DNA from: Coriolopsis trogii
Lineage: Eukaryota; Basidiomycota; Agaricomycetes; Polyporales; Polyporaceae
Assembly: GCA_020543525.1 (NCBI GenBank)
Contig: JAHYIO010000006.1
Span: 124,001-188,000 of the forward strand
Length of the DNA: 64,000 nucleotides
Direction: 5' to 3'
Part shown: piece by piece, positions 11,619 to 23,551 of the stretch
Numbering within the stretch: position 1 is the stretch's first letter
Layout of the letters: every line of letters begins with the position of its first letter
The notes under the pieces: model-generated
What the model saw: the letters and a program-made list of their open reading frames with translations, nothing else
Databases searched by the model: none
What the model was told of the DNA's origin: nothing
Made by a program: the position numbers and the translations under genes

Positions 11619-14016
11619 TCACTCGGAGCCAGACAGAGGAGCGAGCCGCACAACAGGGGCAACTTCGACGCTCACTCTGCCACGCACCCCATTCTGTGCG
11701 GGAGCCTGCAGCCCCACCTCGGCCTTCTCGTCAGGGACGAGAGACAGGGAAGGGCCATTACCGCTGGCGCCACCTTCTTCAGCCTTGGACACCGCGTCCT
11801 GTGCCGTCTTCTCCTTCATCCCGTACCGGTTGTCCATCTTCGTATGCAGCGCGACCTGTTCCTGCAGTGCAACGCTCACGAAGCCCACGGCGCACACGGC
11901 GAGCAAGACCCACCAGACGAGGCGGAGCGCGTCGCTGAACGCGCGGCGGACCTCGGCCTGAAGCGGTTGCTGGAGCGTAGGAATGAGCGGGATCGCGCTG
12001 TAGGAGATGTCGTGCCCTGGAGGTATGCGCGCAATGAAGGCGGGCGGGAGGAGGGCAGCAAGACGATTCTGGAGGATAGTCGCGGAGATGGAAATGGACC
12101 AAGACTACGGAGAGATCAGATAAGCTAACAAGACGTGGGGGAATCACGCGGAGGCACGACGTACAGAGGCAAAGTTGCGCACGAAGGTAAGGAAAGAGAG
12201 CGCGGCTGAGTTGTTGACAGGGTCGAGAGGCGCGAGAACGGTGAATGTAGTCGCGAAGAGAAATCCGAAGCCGACTGCGGCCACGATCTGAATGGGAATG
12301 GTCACTGCGATGGGGGTGTTCTCTGTTAACAACGTCAGACAGCCAAGTCCGACCAGCATCGCACTCCAGCCAACAACGTTCTGCGCACAGGGGGAAATAT
12401 CTATGAGGCATGTTTCGCTTATAGTGAGAGCACTTACGATCAAGCGGTATCTCCCGGTCTTGCTGATAATAATGCCTTGCACAATACCTGACGGAGAAAG
12501 CGACAGGGCAGCTGGGAGAATATACAAGCCCGAGAGGAACGGGGTAGCAATCTTTGCCGCTTGGAAATACGTCGGGCTGACAACGTATGTGAGCAAATAG
12601 GCTGGAAAATCGCACTACATGACCCACAGATAGACTAGTAAGGAGAAACACGTAGTGGTCAGTGATAGCAATGCAGTCGTAGAGATGTACTCACAAGGGA
12701 CACTGTTGATCACCAGTCCATGAAGGAAGGATCCGATGTAGCCTGCAATGCTTGTCCGGTTGTTGATGATCGTGGTTGGAATCTATCAAGCATGCGGGGT
12801 TGAGATGGAATATCTTTACCAGTTCGATGGAGAGACGTACTATCGGATGAGAAGCAAAGTAGGCGTCATAGAGAAGCGCAATGGGCAGTCCGACAAGCCC
12901 GAGTATGATGGGAGCAAGGACCTGCACCGAGGACCATGGATACTGGATACCTGCCCAAGTCAGCCCGACGGTACAAGACGTCGCGCTCGCGATGAGGATG
13001 ACATTTCCTCTGTGAGATGATTGAGACCGAGAGTAACAAGTGGTGGTAGGCGTTCACACGCACATCCAGTCCATAGCGAAGAATGCAGAGACAAAACTTT
13101 CTACCGGAGGTTTGCGGAGCCGGAGGAAAAGTGCGACCACAGAGGCAGCAGCCGCGCACAGTGGCAAGTTGAGCCCTATGAGGGTATGCGTGAGCTTGCC
13201 ATCATACAGAATGGTTGCGATAACTCACAGAAAAGCCTAATGACATTATACATGGGTCAAGGCTGTCCATGATACAGAAGATGAATATCTCACCATCTCC
13301 AGGATGCACGTTCAGCGAGTGCTCCGCCAATGAATGGACCGACGACGGACGCGAGACTGAATGTCCTATGCTCCACTCTCAGGTTCGAGAGTAGGGGACT
13401 TTGGGCAAACGAACGACCTACGCTCCTGTGAGGGACTGATAGAATCCCCTCTCCTTCAAAGGGATCAAGTCCGCAGTAACAATTGCCACAAGGACTTGAA
13501 TAGCTCCGGAGCCGAGACCTTGAACGGCTGGAAGAAATGGTATGGAACACGCAGAGGCATGCGAAGAGACAGAAGACGCACCTCGACCAGCAATCAACAT
13601 GTCCATGGAGGTTGCCCATCCCGCAATGGCGGATCCTACAGCAAAGAGAAAAATGGCGCTGAGCAGGACGACCCTCCTTCCAAAGATGTCGGCGAGACGA
13701 CCGCTCATGGGCAGGATGGCGGTAGAGGTAAGGGTGTATGCGGACGAGACCCAGACGAAAGAGTCGGTGCCGTCGAGGTCATGGATGACAGTCGGAAGGA
13801 CGGTGCCGACCGAGGCCTGGAGGAGAGCCGGTCAGCACGAGGGCATGAATCAAAGAGGATAGGTCCACATACCAAGTCAAGTGCAGTGAGGAAGATGGAC
13901 AGGCAGAGGGCGACAAAGATGACCCAGAAGCGCCATCCCTTTGCACTCGAGGCAGTCTGTGCGTCCTGGGACTGAATCTCTGTGGGAGCGGCCTTGGAGT
14001 CAGGAGAGGACGACAT
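11619..14016 (-). CDS. MFS drug:H+ antiporter-type exporter (DHA family)
   Basis: This is a multi-exon transporter of about 580 residues. The ATG at 14016 gives MSSSPDSKAAPTEIQSQDAQ, a hydrophilic cytosolic head, then the first membrane helix WVIFVALCLSIFLTALDL. Family landmarks are GRLADIFGRR between helices 2 and 3 (motif A), RAVQGLGSGAI, and VVGPFIGGAL (antiporter motif C). Later helices include FLSGLYILPAALSLSPSGIV and a final LLAVCAVGFVSVAL, followed by a cytosolic tail that ends PVVRLAPLSGSE. DHA transporters in the plasma membrane expel small toxic or secondary-metabolite molecules in exchange for protons. Its place between two P450s and near UbiA would suit export of a product made here; that is inference. 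An alternative in-frame ATG lies at 14028. Confidence 0.85.
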
Positions 14017-14587
14017 GGCGGTCAGCAAAGACTCCAGTCGTGCGCGAACCTGGGGGGTGGAAGGAAGCCTCAGAGTGAGATAGCGGCGCGGAGGGGAATA
14101 TGTCTCGCGCCAGAAGGGCGGCTAGGGCTCAGAGACGAAGAGATGGGACGAAGCGAAGCACATGGAGAACGCGCGGCGCAATACGTTACCGAGTGTGGCC
14201 GGGGAGAATGATGGACTGACGAGGAAGTCTTGCCGACCAAGTCAAATCAATCTGAGTGATGATTCCAAATGCGAGTCAAAAGTCGGTATTCTACACGGCG
14301 AGCGCTGTTGCGTGCATCGAACATCTTCTCGCGCGGGGGCGGTGATGGGACTATACAGTGGAGATGGAGCTTCTTGCTTGATGGTGCATTGGGTGCTCCA
14401 TGCGCTGGCCATTGCAGCGGCGGTATTGGTCGATAACGAGAAGCGGAGACGTGGAGGACGTTGTGGCGGCGTTGAGTACAGCGACCCACTCGACAGAGTT
14501 CATCTGCAGATCCGTGGGAGTTCCGGCCCGAGTCATGCCGAGGTCGATGGCCAGCCAGCGCTAGCGAGCCATGGACCGCACCAGGAC
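14017..14587. other. intergenic upstream of the exporter
   Basis: This is the presumed promoter side of the exporter gene up to the left end of the MITE. Short frames exist but none resembles a known protein. Confidence 0.4.
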
Positions 14588-15212
14588 TACGGTGGCGGGA
14601 ATAACTGACTAGTTCTTAACAAATGTTAATAACAACGTTATTAACGTGCGTTAATAACGCGTTAATAACTCGGACCGGGTTTTGGACCGGTTACTAACTC
14701 AGCGCTTCTACGAGCGCTTGCACATTACCAGGAGCCCAGCTCGCGCAGGATTCTGCCAGTCATCTTGGGATGGTCGGTGCACGATTTGCAGCGAGTGACA
14801 CCAGTCACCTAGCAGGTTGCGAGGGAACTCAAGCTCAAGGTACGACGTCCTCTTTGAATTTGAAACGCTCTCAATCATCTATGGCACACCACCTGAGCGC
14901 CCACTCACTGCCCAGACTCCGGGCTCGCAACAATCAGAGAGCTGAACTTCATCAACCCAGCAGCAGAATGTCTGTGAATACAGAGCTACAGTCAGAGTAA
15001 CACTCTGCTCCCCGATTGCTGCTTCAGATGGAGGTCGAGATAGGTTGAGGATTGTAGGGAAAGCAGCGTGCATCTCGGCGATATCAGCTTAGCCTGATAT
15101 AATAAGCGCCCTTGTTATTAACCGTTATTAACCTGTTAATAACTCGGGGGGATCCTGCCCCAGGTTAATAACATGGTTATTAACCGCCCGAGGAGTTATT
15201 CCCGCCACCGTA
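14588..15212. mobile_element. 625-bp MITE, hAT-like
   Basis: Perfect 19-bp terminal inverted repeats, TACGGTGGCGGGAATAACT, lie at 14588-14606 and, inverted, at 15194-15212. They are flanked by a perfect 8-bp direct duplication, accaggac, at 14580-14587 and 15213-15220. Both ends carry clusters of the 9-mer gttaataac or its complement (at least four on the left within 14625-14669 and several on the right within 15112-15186), as expected of subterminal transposase-binding repeats. There is no transposase frame inside, so it is non-autonomous. An 8-bp duplication is the signature of hAT transposons; assignment to hAT is by that length and structure only. Confidence 0.88.
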
Positions 15213-15321
15213 ACCAGGACCGGTACCGCACGCAGCACAAGCCATCATACATCACCGTCCTCGTTCCGGATGCAGCTCCCAGTCTCTCATCTCCTCCTCT
15301 TGCCACAAGGCGTCACCAGCC

Positions 15322-17654
15322 ATGTTCCGCCTCGTGCTCACTGGCTCTCTCGCTCTCGTTCTCTATGTCCTGACCAAGTACCTCACCCGGCGAGCTAAAC
15401 AAGCCCACCTCCGCACCCTTCCTGGTCCTCCCTCGCCTTCTTTCTGGTCTGGTCAGTCCGACTGCTCTGTTCTCTCATCATGGTGGTTCAACACTTACCG
15501 TTGGTCAGGCGTGTCCAAGAACCTCCATAATCCCTTCGCGGTGCCGTACAGAGAACATGTCCTTGCAGCTTATGGCCGCGTTATCATCCTCCCCGGTTTC
15601 CTCGGCGTGCGTCACTTCATCATCGTCACATCCTTCGGGAATCGTGAATGTTAGTCTTCAGGAAGCCCAACTCGCCGTCTCCGACACCCTCGCTCTGTCT
15701 GCTATGTTTGGCAAGTACCGCGATGCGTTCGAGCTTCCGGACTGGATGTCTATGTTGGTCCTGTCCATGTCTTCAGTCGCATGTCCCCATGCTTACATGT
15801 TCCATGCATTCAGGACCCACAACGTCGTTTTTGGGCCAGGCCTGTTGTCCGTTTCCGGTGAGCATACACACTCGTTGGATCATCTCTTCACCGTCTCTCA
15901 TGTCCGCTCCATCCAAGGTCGTGACCACTCCAGGCATAGAAGACACCTCAATCCTGCCTTTTCTCCTAAATATCTCCGTAACGTTGTCTCCACACTAAGC
16001 AGCGTCGCGCAGGAGGCATGTAACCTCCCTTATGATGAGCGTCGTAGCTGGCTCACATATGTCGACAGCTCGTAGACGTCTTACGAGATGAGGTCACAGG
16101 AGCTACCACCGAAGTCGAGGTCGCAGAATTTCTTAGTCGTTATTCTCTCGAGTCCGTCGGCCGTACCACCCTTGGCTATTCCTTCGGACCCCTCAAGCGA
16201 CATGGCACGGACTATAGCCGTGCTCTCAAAGAGTTTGGGTAAGCGGTCATCATGTCCTCCGTCCCGTCCGAGTTGGAACTGAGGAACCCAGCCCCACTCT
16301 CGGCCAGCTTCAACTCTGGCGACCCCTCCTTCCAACCCTCACCAAGTTCTTTCCCCGCCGCCTACTCAGGATTGGCGCCACGTTGCTTCCCTGGAACGCT
16401 CTCCATCATATGCAGAGCATATCTGACTCAGTGTATGCCATGTCTAAGCGGGTCCTCAACAAGAAGATTGAATTGATCAAGGCTGGCGGCGACGCCTTAA
16501 TCCATGAGGTCGGAGAAGGGAATGACCTCATGAGTGTCTTGCGTGCGTCCCTATTGACCATCTCAAGGGGTGGTGTAGAGCTCACAATACGGTATAATCT
16601 CAGTCAAGGAACATATGTCCTCGAACGACGTGGATTCCCTCTCCGAGCTTGATTTGCTCGGGCAGATGTCGTAAGCTCTCTTCCTTGCTTCCCTGCCACG
16701 ATCCAGTCTCTCAGTGCTCTGTCTATAGGCAATTGCTTCTCGCTGCCACAGATACTACATCCACATCACTCTCCCGTGCCATCCAACTTCTTGCAGAGCG
16801 TCTCGAAGTGCAAGACCGCCTTCGTCAAGAGCTTATCGATGCTACTAGAGGCACCGGGCGTACATTGCGTGATTTGGACTACGACGCGTTTGCGGCACTA
16901 CCGTACCTCGATGCCGTTATTCGCGAGACAATCCGCATGTGCGTCGTGCTCTCCCCTGGCCCCTGTTTCACTTCTTACTCATTCCCGCTCCTGCTCGTGC
17001 CAGGTACCCGGCCTTCTATATCCTGCAGAGATCGTATGTCTTCTGATTTCTCCTCGTTGCGATAGCTTACACGTTCATGTGTCTGCAGTGCCGAAGAGGA
17101 TGTCGTCCTACCACTGGGCTCACCGATTACCTCCAAGGACGGAAAGCAGATTTCCGAGCTCCTTGTTCCCGCCGGTACACTCGTCTGGATCAACGTCTTC
17201 GGAGTGAATCGCGATCCAGAGCTATGGGGTCCGGACGCAAACGACTGGAAGCCCGAGAGGTGGTTAGCGCCTCTCCCGGAGAAAGTCCTCGAGGCTCACA
17301 TCCCGAGCGTGTTCTCCCATACGCTGACCTTCGCCGCGGGACCGAGATCATGCATGTCAGTGCGAAGCCTTCCCTCTAGCTCTTCGGACCCCTGACAGTG
17401 ACATTTGGACAGTGGCTATAACCTTGCTGTTACTGAGATGAGTGAGTCGAGATCCCAGGCCTTGTCGTCCCTCCGTTCGTTGCTTACGATTTTGCCTAGG
17501 AATCGCCTTGGCGCACCTGATCACGTCCTTTGAGTTCACCCCATCGGATAAGGAGATCGTCTGGAAGCTGGGAGGCATCATCTCACCTTCCGTCAAAGGC
17601 TCGACTGTGCGCAAGCCAGAGCTGCCGGTCAAGATGACGCCCCTGAAGACGTGA
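15322..17654 (+). CDS. cytochrome P450, copy 2
   Basis: This is a multi-exon P450 of about 500 residues, paralogous to the gene at 3591-6086. It starts MFRLVLTGSLALVLYVLTKY (membrane anchor), then TLPGPPSPSFWSG. Spliced landmarks are VFGPGLLSV, HRRHLNPAFSPKYLR, SRYSLESVGRTTLGYSFGP, the I-helix AATDTTSTS, K-helix ETIRM, PERWLAPLPE and heme loop TFAAGPRSCIG, where the Cys-Ile codons are split by an intron. The C-terminus reads GIALAHLITSFEFTPSDKEI and ends at 17652-17654. One intron, 16016-16068, appears to use a GC donor where copy 1 has GT. All catalytic positions are intact. A MITE sits just upstream and may alter its promoter. Substrate is unknown. Confidence 0.87.
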
Positions 17655-19348
17655 TCCCTTCTCGCCCCTTCGAATCCCGAGAAGCCCCTCCAAGACTCCC
17701 TAAAGCGTACCTTCCTGTGCTCTGCTGTACCGTGTACATCTATCTGTACGTTCGTCGTGGGTACGTCCAGTCCGGTCGAGGCTCGGTATTCAGTTTCAGT
17801 TTCCCCTGTCTTCGTTTTGCGCATCTATCAGCCTGGGAAAGCCCCCCTCATCGACGGCCCGCGGGTCTTCTATCGACGCGCCAGAAGCCTGAGCGTCGAG
17901 CTTCCATTGCAGCCGTGTGTACTGCTATCCCCGGTTGGTATCGGGAGCACGAAGTTCGGGAGCCAGCCGCTGCACCTCCTATCTAATGTGCTGATGTCAT
18001 TGTTAACCCCGGACCCCAGCTTGCTGCCTGAAACGACGATCGTGTCGCGCACTTGGCGCGTCACGATCGCACATGCACATGGGATAAGATGCCGGAATCT
18101 GCGCAGCTGGACCCAGCATATGCGTTGATTTCCGTGCCAGTGATGGGAGCGGGTTCAGCCACCGCACCTCGGAGACACAACCGCAGAGGCGCGTGGCTCC
18201 GAAGTGATGCGTTGATGGCCTCTCCCGCTGGTCAAGATCCTGATCGGCACTTGGCGGTGGCCGGTTGGGGGTTCCACGCCGTCTGCTCTCGGTGAAACGA
18301 GATATCATCGTGGCTGTTAGACTGGCCATCACCCCCAACCCGCTTCCTTGGATGGACGAGCGCGTGCATGCGGAGAGCATCACACAACTCCTTGGACTAA
18401 ACGCATGTCAGCGCCAACTGCACATGTTCTGCTACAATGAACGCTGGTGCGTTCTGATCGACAACTTAGACTGAGCTCGGTGGAGGGGGAGGGGAGCGGG
18501 CGATCGCCATCGCGCAGTCTCGCCGTCTGATTTCATTACCGAGCGCAGACTGGAGGGGGTGCCACCATCAAGCCCGTAAGCCAGCTTTGACCATGGCCAT
18601 AATGCAGGAGCGTCGTGGCGCAGACTGCTTGGGCGGGCCATCACGATGTACGCCTATGAACCCCATTGCTGTGCCGCCTTCCTATCTGGGAAGAATGGTT
18701 CACATCTACGTTTCCCAATCTGCCAGCTTGGGAATCGGGCAGTGCGCGTAATGTGTTCAACGTCTGATCCTTGTTCCCGCTTTCTCACCGCGGCGGTATG
18801 TTGACTTTTGAATAACAGACTGATTCACATAGCCTCCTCAGTTGGCAGGGCGTTGGGAGAAATACCCCGCCGACAGGGTGTCAAACGTCCAAGTCCATCA
18901 CGACTTACCGCCGCCCGAGCGGCCTTCGTGATCCCAAGCTTGGCTTCGTGGGCGCACATCGGACGGCACGTCGTTCAGATGGAAGGCCCGGTGCAATGAC
19001 CGCCTCGGCATTGACTGACCATCGCACGAGCCGACGACCGACCGAGACCTCTTCCGGACAAGTACGCCCTGCGAACTATGATGATCATAACTTATGATGC
19101 GTCAACTTGGCTAGTAACCGATTCGCCCGATCCAACCCATCCTGCTATCTCGGCTACTCGCCTCCTCACGCTCACGAGGCGCACGAGCCGGGTCTCTGCT
19201 GACTTGTCACGCTCCTAGGCGAGCGTTTGTCTGCTATAAGATATCATGTGGGGCCTGTGCTCGAGAGAAGCCCAGGAGAGAGCCGTGTCGCTGCCCGCCC
19301 GCCGCCCCGACCGACCAGCCAGTACTTCCCCGCGTACGCAGTGCCAGG
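17655..19348. other. intergenic, no gene recognised
   Basis: About 1.7 kb between the second P450 and the third seven-TM gene. It contains a short imperfect hairpin at 18037-18069 and several unsupported short frames. I see no transposon ends, tRNA or conserved protein fragment. Confidence 0.45.
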
Positions 19349-20835
19349 ATGTCTTCGCACCAGCCAGATATTCTCCCCGCCAACGCGCATCTCGTCGGGC
19401 TGTACTTCCAGTTGCTCGCGGCTGGTACGTCCCTTTCCCTCCGCTTCCGCCCGGTCTGCTCTCAGTACTGATTGATCGCGGTCGGGTCGATGGTCGATCC
19501 CCTTCGCTTCTTCTACGCAGGCGCATACTTTGTGTACTTCCCCCAGTGCGTCATTGTTTTGCGGCGGAAAATTCGGGATGGGTTGTCCATTTGGTTGCCG
19601 GCTGTGTGTGGGCTGTTCTTCATCCTCACTACATTGGTGCGTGTCGAGAGCAAGATCGGCTTGACTTGCGATTGCTGACGACTACCACTGGGACAACCCT
19701 GCGTGTAGAGCATCGTGTTGGAGATGTATCGTGCGTATCACGCATTCGGTGCACCCAACGCGACAGAGCTCCCCAACCCTGTCGAGTTCTACTCCCATGT
19801 ATCCACCCCCGAATCGCTCATTAAGAACTCCATAAACGTTGTTCAATCTATCATCTCCGACGGAGTGATCGTGAGTTCGACTAAAACGAGATCCTACGAG
19901 CTATGTGACTGACGGGCAAACAGGTATATCGCACGTTCGTTGTTTGGAACTGCAACTACTGGGTCACACTAGTACCCTTTATCCTCTTCCTCGCTAGCAC
20001 AGGTGCGTTCTATGAGATCAGTGTCGCGACGGCGGGAGTGGTCAACTCACGTATGCTATCGTGACAGCCGTCGGCATCTGGTCCGTCAACACTCTGGCGG
20101 AGACGAAGTCAGGAAGTATTCTCATCCTGGCCGAAGTCACCGTCCGAGTCCGCTACTTCTATATCCTCACGTTCTGCGTCAATATGCTGTGCGCATGTAC
20201 GTGATTCCTTTGCGCTCCATTCTGATCGATAGCTCACTCGACTGGGACGATGGGTAGTCCTCATCTGCTACAGAATCTGGAACATTGGCCGCAAGTCTTC
20301 GCATGGTTACAGCCAGAGTCCCCTCTCTCATGTCATGGGCGTCGTCATCGAGTCGGGTGGGTCTGCATCGCTTGGCTGATTCGGCCTAAGCTGACTTGGA
20401 GATTACGTCGTCCAGCGGGTCTCTACTGCGCATACCTCCTCATCCTGATCGTCACCGACTGCATCGGCTCCAACGTCTTCTTCATTTTCCTCGATCCAGT
20501 ACGTGCACTACCTTCACGGTAGCTTGCCTATCTGACCCAACCCTCAACCCTTCACCTGCCTGCAGAGCCCTCCTGTTGTCGCCATCGTGTACTCCATGCT
20601 CATCGTCCGCGCGCAAGCCCCACGCGAACACGGCAGCACCTCCACCCCCATGCCCACCTCACTCCGGTACAGCGCGACAGCCACCCAGCGATCCTTCCGG
20701 CCTCAGCAGTCCGCCATAGGCGTCGAGATCAACCTCGAGCGCGTCGTGCACACCGACCTCGCGAGCCCCCGCTCGTTCCGGCACAACCCAGACACGCTCC
20801 CGTACGACGTCGAGGCCAAGGGCGAGGCGTACTGA
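19349..20835 (+). CDS. seven-TM membrane protein, Agaricomycete family, copy 3
   Basis: This multi-exon gene starts MSSHQPDILPANAHLVGLYF at 19349 and gives about 330 residues. It closely matches the copy at 1684: FQLLAAGAYFVYFPQC, VLRRKIRDGLSIWLPAVC, YRTFVVWN, a VGIWSVNTLAETKSG loop, LICYRIWNIG, GSNVFFIFLDP and YSMLIVRAQ. The cytosolic tail (about 80 residues, from REHGSTSTPMPTSL to VEAKGEAY) differs from the other copies. The order P450 then seven-TM gene repeats the pairing at 1.7-6.1 kb, suggesting duplication of a two-gene unit. No function is known for the family. Confidence 0.8.
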
Positions 20836-22285
20836 GCGCCTCGCTTTGTGTCGCATTGTGTGTCCCCCGAGGTGAAGAGGGTAGTTTTTTTTATTTGGTA
20901 TGTCGTATGCGGACCCGCGTGTGTGTTGTGTTGTACTCTGTAGAACAGCGCTGTATCCCTCTCCCCCCAACCCGCCCCGCCTCCACGACCTCTCGCGTTC
21001 GCTCCCCTGCACGCTCGGGAGCGTGAAGCCGCGGGCGCACCGAGCGTGCATCGTCGGCGAGCGGCTCATGGCTCATGACTTGGGACTCTGCAGTAGGGAC
21101 TCCTCTGTGTTTGTCGCTCTCCGATATCTATGGAGAATGTAGGAATAGATCTCTCACGCTGCAACACTCGTTTTTTCCATGATGACCACGACTATGGCTA
21201 GCGCGCACTGGTACAACCTCCCAGCCCGTCGCGATGTGCGGGAACGTTTAAGCGAGCCAACACCAGAGGGATTTGCTAAGCCTGCACGGACCATTGGCCC
21301 CGTGAAGCGAGTTGCGGGCTCGTTCCTGGCTATCTCGTGCTCGTCCATGATCGCAATAATTTCGAGACCGAGACTGCGAGATGTTGGCGAAGGTCAGGGA
21401 TACAACCACAATCAGAATGTCCCGTCCTTTCTGCGCCGCACTACCTCAACTCAGTGACAAGGCTTCGGACAGCATCTCAACTCAGTGACAGCATCATCAA
21501 GGTCTCACACGGTGCCAGGTACCGTGAGTAGCACATATGGATGTACGTAGTACCCCTCGAGCTCACGAAGATGGAGAAAAAGAAGCACGAGTGTCAGAGA
21601 TGGGGAACTTGAGAAGCAGCAGGTTCGGGCCCTATATGAGGCTCATCAAGTGCGAACAATTCGTGATCGCGCGGATCCGATTCTAGCTCCGGTTGTGGGC
21701 GCTATGGGCAAGAACAATAGGGAAGCTACGAGGCTGCTGGAAGCCCGAAAATCGTGGCGAACCCGCATAGGTTTGGAGTGGTCAGGAAGTGAGAGCCTAC
21801 CGGCAAGAAGTCGGGCAACCCTCGGCAGGCGGCCAATGCCAGCAAAAGAGCGCCATAATATCAATGGAAAAGCTTGAACGTGAACTTCAAACGGTACCTA
21901 CCTGCGGCCGCCCTCGAAGCTTGAATGTCAGGGCTGCTGTGTCGGTAATGTCTGGCTGGCTCAGCTCGGGAACCTGCTCATCACCGCCGATGAGATGTGC
22001 TACCTGGGGGGGTAGAGAAAAATGGAGGTAAGTAGTAGTCTTGGTACGGGTTCCTCACGGCCGAATCATGACTAGATCGACCGTGGGTGCCAGACGATGC
22101 TTCCTTGCGATTCTCGAAGATGCTGCCTTCCCCAGTAGGATCCGCGCGCGCGACGGTGGTTATGATATTTGTTTGATTTCAGGCAACCCTTAGTGCACAA
22201 CAAGAGACACGATTACAACAGCGGGCTATGTTGCACACATCTACCATAGAGGAGCCTGGGCCTTCGTCGCCAGGGGGTTTGACAG
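20836..22285. other. intergenic, no gene recognised
   Basis: About 1.45 kb between convergent genes. A 15-bp sequence (ctcaactcagtgaca) occurs twice about 30 bp apart near 21446 and 21476. A 92-codon plus-strand frame at 21179-21457 has no recognisable homology and I do not annotate it as a gene. Confidence 0.45.
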
Positions 22286-23551
22286 CTACAGAGACTGGAC
22301 GTAGTCGTAGAGGAGGCCAAGCCAAATCACAACCCCGACCAGACCATTTGACTACGAACAAGGTGATGAGCCGATGCGAGGTACGCGTGGCTGGAGAGAC
22401 AGACGTACCTCGAACTTCGCGCGGTGATCTTTCAGATTCGCTTCGTCCCAAGTTGCCATCTGCCAGAGTGTGTGCAATAGCGTGCCGCCGCACGAAAGCA
22501 CCGCGAAGCCAAGACCCTGGTGCAGCAGGTAGCCCGAGTACATGAGACACACGTTCAAGATGGCGACCATAATCCCGAGAATCTCTCGTACACGGTCTCC
22601 GAAAAGGAGAGCAGTTGATTTGACACCGACCCGTCTGTCGTCCTCGCGGTCTTGGCAGGCATAGATAGTGTCATATACGATAGTCCAACTGTGAATGGAA
22701 AGGAGGTCAGTTGCCCGGGTGCTGATTCACGCCTCGAGAAGCACCCACCAAACCCCGCCGGCAAACAGGATCCAGATGGGAAGAGGCGGCAAACGGCCTG
22801 TGACAGAGATCCATGCGACCGGAATGCCCCAGTTGAATGCGAGACCTTGGAGGACGATCAGTTTTGACAATGTGCTACCCGAGCTCGAGCATACGTACCA
22901 AGCCAAGCTTGCGGCCACCACGTCCATCTCTTCATGAGCGGGTAAAATGCATGCAGGGGAAAGATACCCAGGAGTCCCATGACAAGGCTGGCCTTGCACT
23001 GTTAGGTAAAGACAGAGTACACCTCACAAACGACTGCGCACCTCATGTGATCTGCATGCGAGAGGATGTATAGGACTGGCACGAGGAGGGAGAGACACAG
23101 GGCCCAAGCGCCCCATATGGAAACTTTGCCTGCTGGTAGCGGACGCTCCTTCGTCCTCTCTGATGAAATTGGGTTAGTGTCGGAGGCCGGATATGGTATC
23201 ACCGGGAGCGGCCGGGCGTACCGACTTGGCGATCAAATTCGACGTCGCAGATGTCGTTCAGGACGCATGCGGCACTATGCAAGAGCATAGCACCGACCGC
23301 AAAGATGACGAGGTGTTGGATGTAGGCGGGAAGTGGCAAGCCAACCTGACGGGCGGCGATGGTCAAACCCCACGCTTCGCGGACGGGTAAGCGGCGGTCA
23401 GGTCGAGAGGTTCTGACGATGGATTGCGCTTACCACAGGGCCAGACCATGAGAGTATTACCCATAAAGGGCTTATGGAGCCGGGTGAGCTCGAAGTAGCC
23501 CCTGGTTTTGCTGGAGGTGGGAGCGGCGACAACGGGGGAGGCGGCAGACAT
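22286..23551 (-). CDS. UbiA-family prenyltransferase
   Basis: This is a multi-exon integral membrane enzyme of about 320 residues. It starts [20 protein letters not shown], followed by [18 protein letters not shown]. The first Asp-rich motif is complete: [20 protein letters not shown]. The second is [13 protein letters not shown], followed by the typical [12 protein letters not shown]. Both bind Mg-diphosphate and are the signature of UbiA enzymes, which attach an isoprenoid chain to an aromatic acceptor. The last exon reads [21 protein letters not shown] with the stop at 22286-22288. There is no obvious mitochondrial presequence. That makes a specialised-metabolism enzyme (compare the UbiA-type prenyltransferases of stereoid basidiomycetes) more likely than the ubiquinone enzyme COQ2, but COQ2 cannot be excluded. 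It is divergent from the ACS carrier at 24496. Confidence 0.85.

Noticed and set aside
11160..12128. 322-codon plus-strand frame
   Set aside because: Runs antisense over the last exons of the exporter, whose minus-strand reading shows real transporter sequence.
21179..21457. 92-codon frame as a gene
   Set aside because: No recognisable homology, no splice support, and internal short direct repeats.
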